64,000 nucleotides of DNA, taken from NCBI GenBank assembly GCA_040902105.1, contig JBBDXW010000071.1, positions 178,636 through 242,635 on the forward strand, in the 5' to 3' direction. Under the pieces are notes generated by a model that saw only the letters and a list, made by a program, of their open reading frames with translations, searched no databases and had not been told where the DNA came from. This document shows positions 34,109-42,256 of the stretch, in pieces (positions within the stretch are counted from its first letter, which is position 1; each line of letters opens with the position of its first letter). This DNA comes from IDS-8 sp040902105 (GTDB lineage Bacteria > Pseudomonadota > Gammaproteobacteria > Steroidobacterales > Woeseiaceae). Made by a program: the position numbers and the translations under genes.

Positions 34109-34840
34109 ATGACCACGTCACTTCCCGTCGCGCTCGTTACCGGAGGCAGCGCCGGCATCGGCGCAAACATCTGCGGGCTGCTGCTGGCCGGCGGCTATCG
34201 CGTGCTGAATCTGTCGCGACGGCCCTCGGCGCGGTCTCACGATCGGCTCGTCGACGTACAGGTCGATCTCTCGGACCTGCATGAGACCAGAGCCGTGATG
34301 AACAGGTTGACGAGCCAATACGCCATCACCAGCGTCGTGCACAATGCCGGCGTCATCAAGCCGGCGCCGATCGAGGAAGTCGAAGTCGAGGACGTCGAAT
34401 ATCTGGTCCGCCTGCACCTGCATACGAGCATACTGCTGATGCAGGGCGTGCTGGATGCGATGAAGGCGGCGCACTTCGGTCGCTTCGTGATCATTACGTC
34501 GCGCGCGATGCTGGGACTCGCGACCCGCACGGGATATGCCGCGACGAAATCGGGCCAGCTCGGACTGGTGCGGACGTGGGCGCTCGAACTCGGGCCGCAC
34601 GGCATTACGGTCAACGCGGTGGCGCCGGGGCCGATACTCACCGATATGTTCACCGGGATCGTCCCGGAGAACAGCGATAAGGCGCGGGCGCTCGAGGCAT
34701 CGATTCCGGTAAGACGTCTCGGGCGTCCCGGCGACGTCGGACGGGCGGTCATGTTTCTGCTGTCGGCGGACAACGGTTTCATTACGGGACAGAACCTGTT
34801 CGTCTGCGGCGGCGCGAGCCTCGGCTCGCTCGCCCTGTAG
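34109..34840 (+). CDS. Short-chain dehydrogenase/reductase
   Basis: Predicted 243-residue classical SDR. TGGSAGIG, HNAGVIKP, ITSRAMLG and YAATKSG give the cofactor site and the catalytic Ser, Tyr and Lys. It lies 32 nt after the DUF35 gene and just before a two-subunit Rieske dioxygenase. It could act as a beta-hydroxyacyl-CoA dehydrogenase for the ligase/thiolase genes or as a cis-dihydrodiol dehydrogenase for the dioxygenase; the sequence does not decide. Confidence 0.88.
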   Translation: MTTSLPVALVTGGSAGIGANICGLLLAGGYRVLNLSRRPSARSHDRLVDVQVDLSDLHETRAVMNRLTSQYAITSVVHNAGVIKPAPIEEVEVEDVEYLVRLHLHTSILLMQGVLDAMKAAHFGRFVIITSRAMLGLATRTGYAATKSGQLGLVRTWALELGPHGITVNAVAPGPILTDMFTGIVPENSDKARALEASIPVRRLGRPGDVGRAVMFLLSADNGFITGQNLFVCGGASLGSLAL

Positions 34841-34862
34841 CACGCCGGGGAGAGGAACGGGC

Positions 34863-36197
34863 ATGGCTTACAATAAGCAGGATCTGACGGAGATGGTCAG
34901 CGAAAGCGCGGTGGACCGTCGCGTCTATATCGATCCGGACATCTTCGAACTCGAGATGAAGAGAATCTGGGGCCGCGCCTGGATCTACGTCGCACATGAA
35001 AGCCAGATTCCGCGCCCTGGAGACTTTTTCACGACCGTCCTCGCGCGGCAGCCGGTGTTGCTCGTTCGCCAGGACGAAGAACACGTGAACCTCTTCTTCA
35101 ATCGCTGCGCGCACAAGGGCGCCAAGGTCGTGGAACTGGAATCCGGTCGCGCATCGCTCATTCGCTGCGGTTATCACGGCTGGACTTACAGGACCGATGG
35201 CAGTTGCCACAGCATCACCGGGGGCGAACAAGCATACGCGTCTCAGGGCCTCACGAAATCGAGTCCCTGCATGAGCCTCGGCAGGGTTCCCCGGGTCGAC
35301 AGCTATCGCGGTTTCATTTTCGCGAGCCTCGCCTCCGATGCCCCGCAACTCCGGGCATGGCTCGGCCCGACCGCAACCTCGATCGACAACATGGTCGACC
35401 GGTCACCCGAGGGCAAGCTGGAAGTCACGGGCGGTGTGCTCCGGTATCACCACGACTCGAACTGGAAATTCTTCATCGAAAACCTGAACGACATGATGCA
35501 TGCGATGATTGCCCATCAATCGTCCGCGCAAACCGCTCGTGTGATCGGTAAAAGGCTTTTTCCCGAAGGAACCACGGCGCCGCCCGAAATCCAGATTCTC
35601 GCGCCGTTCGCCGAAGACAAGGACTTCTTCGAAAAGATGGGTGTTCATGCATTCGATAACGGCCATAGCTATTCCGGCGGGAAGACGAGTATTCACGCGT
35701 CCTATTCGGGCATCGCGGAATACGACGCGGCGATGGAGAAAGTGTACGGCAAGAAGCGTACGAACGAGATACTGTCGCTGAATCGTCACAACACCATCGT
35801 GTATCCGAGTTTCACCTGTAAAGGTGCAATTCAGACGATTCGGGTCGTGAAGCCGGTCGCCGTTAATGAAACCGTGATCGAGTCCTGGACGCTCAAGCTC
35901 GTCGGTGCACCGGACGAAATGCTGCACCGGTCGATCCTTTACTGCAATCTGATCAACTCGTCGGCCAATATCGTCGGCCCGGACGACTACGAAGCCTATC
36001 ACCGGATCCAGCATGGCTTGCGCACTGAGGGCCGCCGATGGATTGCCAACTCCCGCTACGTCGGGGCGGAGACCCCGAACGATGAAGGCGGGTATTCCGC
36101 AACCGGCAGCAGCGACATGGTTTTCAGGAACCAGTACCGAACGTGGCTGAATTACATGACCGGTGAGCAGGCCGCGCGCGGGGAGCGAGCGTCATGA
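34863..36197 (+). CDS. Aromatic-ring-hydroxylating dioxygenase, large (alpha) subunit
   Basis: Predicted 444-residue Rieske oxygenase alpha subunit. Cluster ligands are C82/H84 (RCAHKGAKVV) and C102/H105 (RCGYHGWTYR). The catalytic iron ligands lie in ENLNDMMHAMIAH. It resembles benzoate/anthranilate-type dioxygenases. GAGAGGAAC precedes ATG 34863. The beta subunit gene overlaps its stop. Reductase and ferredoxin genes are absent nearby, so electron supply must come from elsewhere. The product would be a cis-dihydrodiol or, with an amino substrate, a catechol. Confidence 0.9.
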   Translation: MAYNKQDLTEMVSESAVDRRVYIDPDIFELEMKRIWGRAWIYVAHESQIPRPGDFFTTVLARQPVLLVRQDEEHVNLFFNRCAHKGAKVVELESGRASLIRCGYHGWTYRTDGSCHSITGGEQAYASQGLTKSSPCMSLGRVPRVDSYRGFIFASLASDAPQLRAWLGPTATSIDNMVDRSPEGKLEVTGGVLRYHHDSNWKFFIENLNDMMHAMIAHQSSAQTARVIGKRLFPEGTTAPPEIQILAPFAEDKDFFEKMGVHAFDNGHSYSGGKTSIHASYSGIAEYDAAMEKVYGKKRTNEILSLNRHNTIVYPSFTCKGAIQTIRVVKPVAVNETVIESWTLKLVGAPDEMLHRSILYCNLINSSANIVGPDDYEAYHRIQHGLRTEGRRWIANSRYVGAETPNDEGGYSATGSSDMVFRNQYRTWLNYMTGEQAARGERAS

Positions 36198-36679
36198 GGG
36201 CAGGGCCCACGCTGCAGGCGCTCGAGCAATACCTGTATCGCGAAGCACGATATATCGACGAAAAGCGCTGGGACGAGTGGGCTGCGCTGTTCGCCGACGA
36301 AGCGGAGTACTGGGTGCCGGCTTCCCGCGGCCAGCCGGATCCGAAAAATCACGTGTCGCTCATCTACGAGCGTTCGTTGCTGCGGGACATTCGCCTGCAG
36401 CGGTACCGGCATCCCAACGCGATGTCCTTGCAACCGCAACCGTACAGCGTTCACCTGATCTCGAACGTCATGCTGGATTCCTTCGACGGGGATTCGGGTG
36501 TCTGCGTGGTGAATTCGCGCTTCATCATGCTGGAGTACCGGCGCGACGAGCAACGAACCTTTGGCGGCGCCGTCACCCACACGCTGGAGATCTCCGATAA
36601 GGACTGGAGAATCCGCGTGAAGAAAGTCGAACTCGTCAACTGCGACAGTACGCTCGGCAATATCCAGATCTACTTCTGA
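36194..36679 (+). CDS. Aromatic-ring-hydroxylating dioxygenase, small (beta) subunit
   Basis: Predicted 161-residue beta subunit of the SnoaL-like fold (YIDEKRWDEWAALFADEAEYWVPA near the N-terminus, IRVKKVELVNCDS near the C-terminus). It supports the alpha3beta3 structure and carries no metal site. ATG overlaps the alpha stop (ATGA). The gene is followed within 20 nt by a REP palindrome, which probably marks the 3' end of this plus-strand operon and the converging amine dehydrogenase operon. Confidence 0.9.
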   Translation: MRAGPTLQALEQYLYREARYIDEKRWDEWAALFADEAEYWVPASRGQPDPKNHVSLIYERSLLRDIRLQRYRHPNAMSLQPQPYSVHLISNVMLDSFDGDSGVCVVNSRFIMLEYRRDEQRTFGGAVTHTLEISDKDWRIRVKKVELVNCDSTLGNIQIYF

Positions 36680-36698
36680 TCGACCACGGAAGCCTGGT

Positions 36699-36775
36699 GT
36701 AGGAGCCCGCCATTGCGGGCGACCAACCGCCTTCGTCAATGGTGGCGCAGGTCGCCCGCAATGGCGGGCTCCTAC
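36699..36775. repeat. REP-type palindrome between converging operons
   Basis: GTAGGAGCCCGCCATTGCGG and its inverted counterpart ending GGCGGGCTCCTAC flank a 25-bp centre. It lies between the dioxygenase beta gene and the cytochrome c gene, and the cytochrome stop codon (TAG, minus strand) lies inside its outer edge at 36772-36774. It may act as a bidirectional transcript-end stabiliser. Confidence 0.7.
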
Positions 36776-37185
36776 AGTGCAAGCGCGTTCAGTAATGCCT
36801 GGCGCACCGCGGCGACGTGCGGCAGCCAGTGCTGGCGCCATTCCGCGACTTCGTCGCCCGTCAGCGGCCGATAATTTTCCGGCAACGTCTCCGCATTGAA
36901 CGTCTCGAGCATGTAATTGACGATGGCGGCCAGTTCGGCATCGGACACCGGTGCTTGTGCCGCCCCGGGCACCTGCACGAGGTATTCGCGGCCGCCGTCC
37001 ACGGTCAGCATTCGACCCATCTCGCCCCTGACATCCGGCACGTCCGGCGGGCTGCCGGAACCGTCCGCCAGGTGGCACCCCATGCAATGCAGCATGTAAT
37101 TCACGACGGGCGAGGGTTCGGCTGCATACGCGGCCGAACCGGCAGCTATGGCGACAGCCGCTGCCACAGGGACCAGCGTCTTCAT
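36772..37185 (-). CDS. Periplasmic mono-heme cytochrome c
   Basis: Predicted 137-residue cytochrome with a signal peptide (VPVAAAVAIAAGSAAYAAE) and one heme-binding motif CMGCH (C34-H38). It is the last gene of the amine dehydrogenase operon, 10 nt after the light-chain stop, and is the likely electron acceptor chain member, taking the place of an azurin or amicyanin. It is too small and has only one heme, so it is not MauG. Its last codons and stop run into a REP palindrome, so the C-terminus ALAL may be partly repeat-derived. Confidence 0.85.
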   Translation of the reverse strand: MKTLVPVAAAVAIAAGSAAYAAEPSPVVNYMLHCMGCHLADGSGSPPDVPDVRGEMGRMLTVDGGREYLVQVPGAAQAPVSDAELAAIVNYMLETFNAETLPENYRPLTGDEVAEWRQHWLPHVAAVRQALLNALAL

Positions 37186-37195
37186 CACCTTCGTT

Positions 37196-37744
37196 TCAGT
37201 CGTCCGAGACGGCGACGCCGACCACGGCAGCGATCGTGCAGTGATAGCTCTGACTCGCGACGCCCTGGCACCAGTTCGTGTCGTTGTTTTTCGGCGGCAG
37301 CCACATCGGCCGGTCCCCCTCGTTGCGATTGCACATGCAGCGGCCACACGAACCCTTGCCGCAGCAGTCGTTGTAGGAAACGATATAGTCGACATCGTCG
37401 CCGGGATTGCGGCAGGTCCCGAGCCAGGTCATTCTGGCCAGCTCGGTGCCGGGCGGGCATGTTGTCGGCGTGCCGCCGCAACAGCTGCAAATAAATCCGT
37501 CGATCGAGCAATGCCGCCAGTAAGCGCAGCTTTTGGGGTCGAACTCCTCGCCGCTCATGCCCTCCTCATCCGGAGCAGCGGCACGGCTCTCCGCGCGCGC
37601 GGCACCCCGGGCGACCGGCAGCAACGGCACGGCCGCGGCAGCGCCGGCGACCAGCGTGCCGAGCCGGGTCAGGAAGCTGCGCCGCGAACTTGTACGCGCG
37701 AAGTTGCGAGCCGACTCTTCAGTGATTCGATCCAGCCAGTTCAT
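37196..37744 (-). CDS. mauA: TTQ amine dehydrogenase light (beta) chain
   Basis: Predicted 182-residue quinoprotein light chain with a Tat-type signal (TSSRRSFLTRLGTLVAGA). Aligning from memory to methylamine dehydrogenase, the two tryptophans that form tryptophan tryptophylquinone are W107 (MTWLGTC) and W158 (NDTNWCQG); the catalytic Asp is D126 (YNDCCG) and Thr T170 (YHCTIA). The mature part carries 14 Cys, as expected of this disulfide-rich subunit. It oxidatively deaminates primary amines to aldehydes. It may be of the methylamine (mauA) or aromatic amine (aauA) type; the aromatic catabolic context favours the latter. Confidence 0.92.
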   Translation of the reverse strand: MNWLDRITEESARNFARTSSRRSFLTRLGTLVAGAAAAVPLLPVARGAARAESRAAAPDEEGMSGEEFDPKSCAYWRHCSIDGFICSCCGGTPTTCPPGTELARMTWLGTCRNPGDDVDYIVSYNDCCGKGSCGRCMCNRNEGDRPMWLPPKNNDTNWCQGVASQSYHCTIAAVVGVAVSDD

Positions 37745-37783
37745 GTCTGCTCCCCTTGAGCGACGACCTCCTGAGCGGGCCGC

Positions 37784-38401
37784 TCAGGCTACATGTTTCT
37801 CCGGTGCCTGCCGGCGCTCGAGATACTCCTGCACCGAGCCGACATTCAGTTCCACGGCATTGAAAATGCTCTCGAGGTGCTCGCGGGAATTCACGAGTCC
37901 CCCGGTCCGCAGTATGCCCTTCTCGTCGATGAGGTACGCATAGGGCAGTTTGCCGACCCGGTACCGCATGCCGAGATCGCGCGACACGACGTAAGCGAAC
38001 TCGTCCAGTTTCTCGCGCTCGACGAACGCAAGCTGTTCCTGCATCTCGCCGTCGCTGGCAAGCACGATGCGGAGCCAGGCCGACTCGGACTTCCGCGCGG
38101 AACGGAGCGCGGGCAACAAGGTCTTGCAGACCGGGCAGGACGGAGCAAGGAAGAACAGCAGCGTGCTGCGTTCGTCGCTTCGCGCACCGCCGATGACGAT
38201 GTCGTTGCCGCGTATGTCCTTCAGCGACAGTTGCGCCGCGGCGTCGCCGATACGGGCGCCGTCGGCCATCAGCAATGCTCCGGCCGGGGCGACGCGTTCG
38301 TGCAGCACGCCGATCTGACGCGCGAGCGCCGCGACGACGGCCGCAAGCCCGACCACTACGACCCAGAGCAATATCAGCGACACGATCAATGCGGTGTTCA
38401 T
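37784..38401 (-). CDS. mauD: MauD-like thioredoxin-fold maturation protein
   Basis: Predicted 205-residue membrane-anchored protein. One N-terminal span (about 5-25) is followed by a periplasmic thioredoxin-like domain with C89-P-V-C92. MauD is needed for correct disulfides in the amine dehydrogenase light chain. ATG 38401 overlaps the mauE stop (ATGA); the longer upstream frame covers mauE and is rejected. It is 39 nt upstream of the light-chain gene. Confidence 0.88.
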   Translation of the reverse strand: MNTALIVSLILLWVVVVGLAAVVAALARQIGVLHERVAPAGALLMADGARIGDAAAQLSLKDIRGNDIVIGGARSDERSTLLFFLAPSCPVCKTLLPALRSARKSESAWLRIVLASDGEMQEQLAFVEREKLDEFAYVVSRDLGMRYRVGKLPYAYLIDEKGILRTGGLVNSREHLESIFNAVELNVGSVQEYLERRQAPEKHVA

Positions 38402-38952
38402 CGCAGCATATCTTCGAGGATCGGCCGGTTCGCGATCAGCCGGTCGGTCGTGAAATAGAGCAGCACGGAAACGATGACGCCGGGCACGATCGTCACCGAG
38501 TCCAGCCACAGGAGATCGCGGCCGGAAAGCGGGGCGAGCATCAGCCCCGCAATGCCGACGAGCACGCCGTTTCGCAACAGGAGCCATCCGCTCAGGCGAT
38601 GACGCACCGAGTCGCGGCCCGAAGGCCCGAGGCAACCGCAGTCGATGTCGCGGCGTCCGCGGGCCAGGTTGACGGCGATCGCGAACCAGTAAAGGCCAAG
38701 CAAGGACAGCGCGAGCACGGCCGCCGGACGAACGCCGACGCCGGACGTCAGCCCGACGAGAACGAGCCCTTCGAGCAACATGATGGAGCGGGCCGCAAAC
38801 GGCACGATGCCGGCCGGCATCAGTCGGTAATCGCCGACTACGGTTACGAACTCGCTTCGCGCGCGCAACTTGTGCCAGAGTGCTACGGCGAACACGCCGG
38901 CGAGCAGCCAGCGCGCCACCTGCCAGAAAAATGGATCGACCGCGACAGGCAT
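38398..38952 (-). CDS. mauE: MauE-like membrane protein for amine dehydrogenase maturation
   Basis: Predicted 184-residue protein with four to five hydrophobic spans, matching MauE/DoxX-like size. A pair of Cys in RRDIDCGCLG may work with MauD in disulfide formation. It overlaps mauD by four bases. Its ATG at 38952 directly abuts a 165-bp inverted-repeat element, so the untranslated leader and any ribosome-binding site (only GGGG is visible) come from the element. Confidence 0.85.
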   Translation of the reverse strand: MPVAVDPFFWQVARWLLAGVFAVALWHKLRARSEFVTVVGDYRLMPAGIVPFAARSIMLLEGLVLVGLTSGVGVRPAAVLALSLLGLYWFAIAVNLARGRRDIDCGCLGPSGRDSVRHRLSGWLLLRNGVLVGIAGLMLAPLSGRDLLWLDSVTIVPGVIVSVLLYFTTDRLIANRPILEDMLR

Positions 38953-39117
38953 CTAGTGTACCCCGTCGTAAATAATCGACCCTTCTCGCGCGCGACTTTT
39001 CGTGGCTGGCAAGGCGCGGCGACGAGTAATAGCAGGGTTATTGCGAGGAGTCGCAACGCCGCCAGGCGCGGAAAGGCGCCGCGAGAATGGTCGATTATTT
39101 GCGACGGGGTGCACTAG
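38953..39117. mobile_element. Inverted-repeat element (MITE-like), type 2, inside the amine dehydrogenase operon
   Basis: The terminal 29 bp (38953-38981 and 39089-39117) are inverted repeats with 27 matches; both ends carry CTAG. The middle 107 bp has no coding sequence and a secondary GC-rich fold. It lies exactly between the heavy-chain stop and the mauE start. A solo end of the same family is at 30777-30805. A CTAG target would fit IS5-group transposases, but no transposase is present. Confidence 0.75.
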
Positions 39118-40241
39118 GGCAGCTGGATGTAAAGGGGCGTCTGGCCGACGCCTTCGATCGACCGCAGGTGCGCACCGCTCTCGAAGTCGTAGACGTCGAT
39201 TACCGGCTCGCCCCGCGAGGCCAGCAGCAGCGGCTGGTCGTCCTTCGTGATGTTGATGGACACGGCCGGAGCTTCGAGTTCGATCGTGCGCACCCTTTCG
39301 CGCCGGCCGAGATCGTAGACCCAGACGTCGGCACCCGGATCCTTGTGGCTGTCGGGGCCGCCTTCGTGCATCAGTATCGCCAGTTCTCTCCGGCGGTCAT
39401 GCAAACCGAGCAGCTGAATACCGCCCGGGCGCCAGCCGGCCTCGTCCTTCCCGGTCAGCGACCACGGCTCGCGGAAAGACGGCCGGTTACCCGACACATC
39501 GACTTCGTGGAGCATGCCCTCGAAAGACACGAAGTACCATGTGTCGGCGGAGCGCACGGGTTTCTCCATTACCGGGTCCTTCTGCGTATCGAAGAAGGGC
39601 TCGCTCCGGTCACGCGAGACTTCGTTGCCGGTCTCATCCAGCTCGACGGTCAACAGCCCGCCGTTGCCGCACATCATCATGAATTGCGCCTCGCCGGAGG
39701 CGTAGGTCATGGCGCACCCCGGCGTCGCGATTTCCGTCACGAACCTTCGTGTCTCGACGTCCACCACGCTCACGGACTGGGCAGGCGAGAAATTGTAAAT
39801 CGCAAGAAAGCGATCGTTATCGGTCAAGGTATTGAAACCGATGTTCACAAGTCCCGAGTGACGTTTCGATGGAATGACCACTTCGTCGACGAAGCGCAAT
39901 GTTCGCGTATCGTAAAAACTGACGACATCGGTTCGTTCGCCGCGCGTATGCCGGGAGTAATAGGTCTCAGGCGAATAAATCATGCTGTAGTCGTCAGGGG
40001 TCTCGAACTTGGCGTAAAAAATCCCGGTGCTCAGCATGCCGAGCATCTCGCCGCTATCCGCGTCATGGAGGTAGGTGCGGCCATCGGCCATGTTGAAAAA
40101 TGCCACGTCGTGCACCCAGAACCAGTGAGCGCCGGGTGCATCCAGCGACCTGACGCTCAAGGTTTCCGGAGCGATTTCAGCCGTTGCCGGGGCGCACAGC
40201 ATACCGCTCACGAGTGCGATGGCGAGAATTCTGAGTGCCAT
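39114..40241 (-). CDS. mauB: TTQ amine dehydrogenase heavy (alpha) chain
   Basis: Predicted 375-residue periplasmic subunit with a signal peptide (LAIALVSGMLCAPATAE) and a seven-bladed beta-propeller type sequence (repeats such as VSVVDVETRRFV and VWVYDLGRRERV). Heavy-chain hallmarks include HWFWVHDVAFFNMADGRTYLHDADSGEMLGML. ATG 40241 was chosen as the start before the signal peptide. It heads the amine dehydrogenase operon. Its TAG stop (39114-39116) lies within the CTAG end of the type 2 element, so the native terminus may have been altered. Confidence 0.9.
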   Translation of the reverse strand: MALRILAIALVSGMLCAPATAEIAPETLSVRSLDAPGAHWFWVHDVAFFNMADGRTYLHDADSGEMLGMLSTGIFYAKFETPDDYSMIYSPETYYSRHTRGERTDVVSFYDTRTLRFVDEVVIPSKRHSGLVNIGFNTLTDNDRFLAIYNFSPAQSVSVVDVETRRFVTEIATPGCAMTYASGEAQFMMMCGNGGLLTVELDETGNEVSRDRSEPFFDTQKDPVMEKPVRSADTWYFVSFEGMLHEVDVSGNRPSFREPWSLTGKDEAGWRPGGIQLLGLHDRRRELAILMHEGGPDSHKDPGADVWVYDLGRRERVRTIELEAPAVSINITKDDQPLLLASRGEPVIDVYDFESGAHLRSIEGVGQTPLYIQLP

Positions 40242-40411
40242 GGTTGCAACCTCTCTGCGTTTCCCGGCAGACGAACGCAGCCTGAAAAAAAGCAGAACTT
40301 GACTGTCCGCTTGTATAGCATACGGGTCTGCCCCTTTCCAGAAGGGCCGCGGGCCCGTTGCCGTTGCAGTTCGTTCTGGTACAAGGAGCCCCCTGCGAAT
40401 GCTGAGATGCA

Positions 40412-41632
40412 ATGACGGCGCCGGAACGAAACAGTGAGTTCAGCTTCGAACTCGATGCACTGACCGACGACTTTTTCGAGGATCCGTTCCCCTGGTATCA
40501 CGAACTGCGTCGCCGCTCGCCGGTGCGCCGCTGTCGCGACGGCTCGTTGATGTTGAGCCGCTACGCAGACGTTGCCCGGGTGTATCGTCAGCCGGAAACG
40601 TTCGTGTCCGACAAGCGGGATCTGTTTCGACCCAGGTACGGAGACTCGCCGCTTTACGAGCATCACACGACCAGTCTCGTGTTCAGCGATCCGCCGTATC
40701 ACAGCCGTGTGCGGAGGCTCCTCGCCGGCGCACTGAGGCCGGCCGCCGTCAGGGCGATGACCCCGGCGCTCGAGGCGCTGGTCGAACGCCTGCTTGACGA
40801 CGTCGGGAGGCGGGGCCGGTTCGATCTGATCGAGCATTTTGCCGCCGCCATTCCGGTCGAAGTCGTCAGCAACCTGTTGCGTATTCCGCTGAGCGAGCGA
40901 CAACCGCTGCGCGGATGGTCGCTCGCGATACTCGGCGCGCTGGAGCCCAGGCTCACGTCCCGGCAAATGGCAGCCGGCAACGACGCCGTACGAGCGTTCT
41001 GCGAGTACTTGCGGGTGTTGATCGGCGAGCGGCGCCGGAATCTGAGCGACGACGAATCCGACGTCCTGAGCTGCCTCATACGCGGGGAGGGCGGCGAGAA
41101 ACTGAACGAACAGGAATTGCTGCACAACTGCATTTTCATATTGAACGCGGGGCACGAGACGACCACCAACCTGATCGGTAACGGCGTCTACGAACTGCTC
41201 CGGAATCGAAGCGAGCTCGCGAGGCTGCGGGGAAATCCGCAACGGATCAACGGCGCGGTGGAAGAGGTGCTCCGGTATCAGAGTCCCAATCAACTCGGCA
41301 ACCGCCAGGCTGCGGCGGCGACGGAAATCGGCGGAAGCGCCGTGGCGCGGGGCGACCAGATCGTCCTCATGATCGGCGCCGCCAACCGCGATCCGGAGCA
41401 TTTCGCCGACCCTGACAGGTTCGACATCGAACGCAGCCCGAACAATCATCTGGCCTTTGCCTCGGGCATTCACATGTGTATCGGCATGTCGCTCGCGCGC
41501 CTCGAGGCCCGCATCGCGCTAGGCAGGTTATTCGAGCGATTCCCGGAAGTGCGCGCGGACGGGCCGCCGATCCGTCAGCGCCGCGCGCGGTTCCGCGGTT
41601 TTCTCGAGGTACCTTTGGCAATTGAGAGGTAG
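40412..41632 (+). CDS. Cytochrome P450
   Basis: Predicted 406-residue soluble bacterial P450. The I-helix oxygen-activation motif is AGHETTTN, the K-helix ExxR is in EEVLRYQ, and the heme ligand is C356 in FASGIHMCIGMSLARLE. It probably uses an external ferredoxin and reductase, which are not adjacent. The substrate cannot be read from the sequence. ATG 40412 is divergent from the amine dehydrogenase operon, so the shared 170-bp region may hold promoters for both. Confidence 0.92.
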   Translation: MTAPERNSEFSFELDALTDDFFEDPFPWYHELRRRSPVRRCRDGSLMLSRYADVARVYRQPETFVSDKRDLFRPRYGDSPLYEHHTTSLVFSDPPYHSRVRRLLAGALRPAAVRAMTPALEALVERLLDDVGRRGRFDLIEHFAAAIPVEVVSNLLRIPLSERQPLRGWSLAILGALEPRLTSRQMAAGNDAVRAFCEYLRVLIGERRRNLSDDESDVLSCLIRGEGGEKLNEQELLHNCIFILNAGHETTTNLIGNGVYELLRNRSELARLRGNPQRINGAVEEVLRYQSPNQLGNRQAAAATEIGGSAVARGDQIVLMIGAANRDPEHFADPDRFDIERSPNNHLAFASGIHMCIGMSLARLEARIALGRLFERFPEVRADGPPIRQRRARFRGFLEVPLAIER

Positions 41633-41641
41633 TGGACTCGT

Positions 41642-41736
41642 TGCAGGAGCCCGCCATTNNNNNNNNNNGCCATTGCGGGCGACCCCATGCTTTCGCCAAT
41701 CGACGCGCGGGTCGCCCGCAATGGCGGGCTCCTGCA
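41642..41736. repeat. REP-type palindrome containing an assembly gap
   Basis: TGCAGGAGCCCGCC on the left and GGCGGGCTCCTGCA on the right form the same palindrome family as at 30678, 36699 and 51619. It lies just after the P450 stop. The gap of ten N is inside it, and GCCATT occurs on both sides of the gap, so the contigs probably broke in the repeat. Confidence 0.65.
41659..41668. other. Assembly gap (10 N)
   Basis: Ten consecutive N. The number is probably a placeholder, so distances across this point may be wrong. Confidence 0.99.
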
Positions 41737-41752
41737 GCGCGTGAATCACGAC

Positions 41753-42235
41753 TTAGTTCCTGCCGCGCGCCACGGCGGTTTCGAGATCCGCCAACAGCGT
41801 ATAGAGCTGTTCCAGCCGTTCGTTGCCGAAGGTTTGTTCAATGTCCTGATACATAAGCTCGGAACGGGGTGCAACGCGCTGAAACAGGCGTCGCCCCGCA
41901 ACGGACAGACTCAGCTCGGATCGGCGCTGGTCGCTGTCCACCGCGCGGCGCCGCACCAGGCCCTTGTCGGACAGGAATTTGAGAATTCGCGAGAGGCTCG
42001 GGGGCAACAGGACGCTGTGCCGGGCCAGCTGCGAAACCTCCAGCGCGTCGTATTCGGCCAGTACGCGAATGACGCGCCACTGCTGTTCCGTCAGGCCGTT
42101 TTGCCTGAGCATGCGGCGGAACCGGTCCATCACGGCTTCCCTCGCGCGCAACAGCGCCATCGGCAGCGATCGTCGCAGCGGCCGCAGCGACGATTCCGTT
42201 TCCCTGTGCGACTGCTGGCGTCTGGTGTCGGCCAT
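41753..42235 (-). CDS. MarR-family regulator (HpaR/HpcR-like)
   Basis: Predicted 160-residue winged-helix regulator. Helical dimerisation segments flank the HTH (ALEVSQLARHSVLLPPSLSRILKFL) and the basic wing (RAVDSDQRRSELSLS). It is the third gene of a minus-strand operon after the DapA-like and FAH-like genes of the meta-cleavage pathway, so it is the probable repressor of this pathway. The 16-bp palindrome at 44075-44090 is its likely operator. In 4-hydroxyphenylacetate degraders HpaR plays this role. Confidence 0.85.
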   Translation of the reverse strand: MADTRRQQSHRETESSLRPLRRSLPMALLRAREAVMDRFRRMLRQNGLTEQQWRVIRVLAEYDALEVSQLARHSVLLPPSLSRILKFLSDKGLVRRRAVDSDQRRSELSLSVAGRRLFQRVAPRSELMYQDIEQTFGNERLEQLYTLLADLETAVARGRN

Positions 42236-42256
42236 GCTACCGGTTGCCTCCGCGAC

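Noticed and set aside
36772..37185. Cytochrome c as MauG
   Set aside because: It has one CxxCH only and is far too short for the di-heme MauG.
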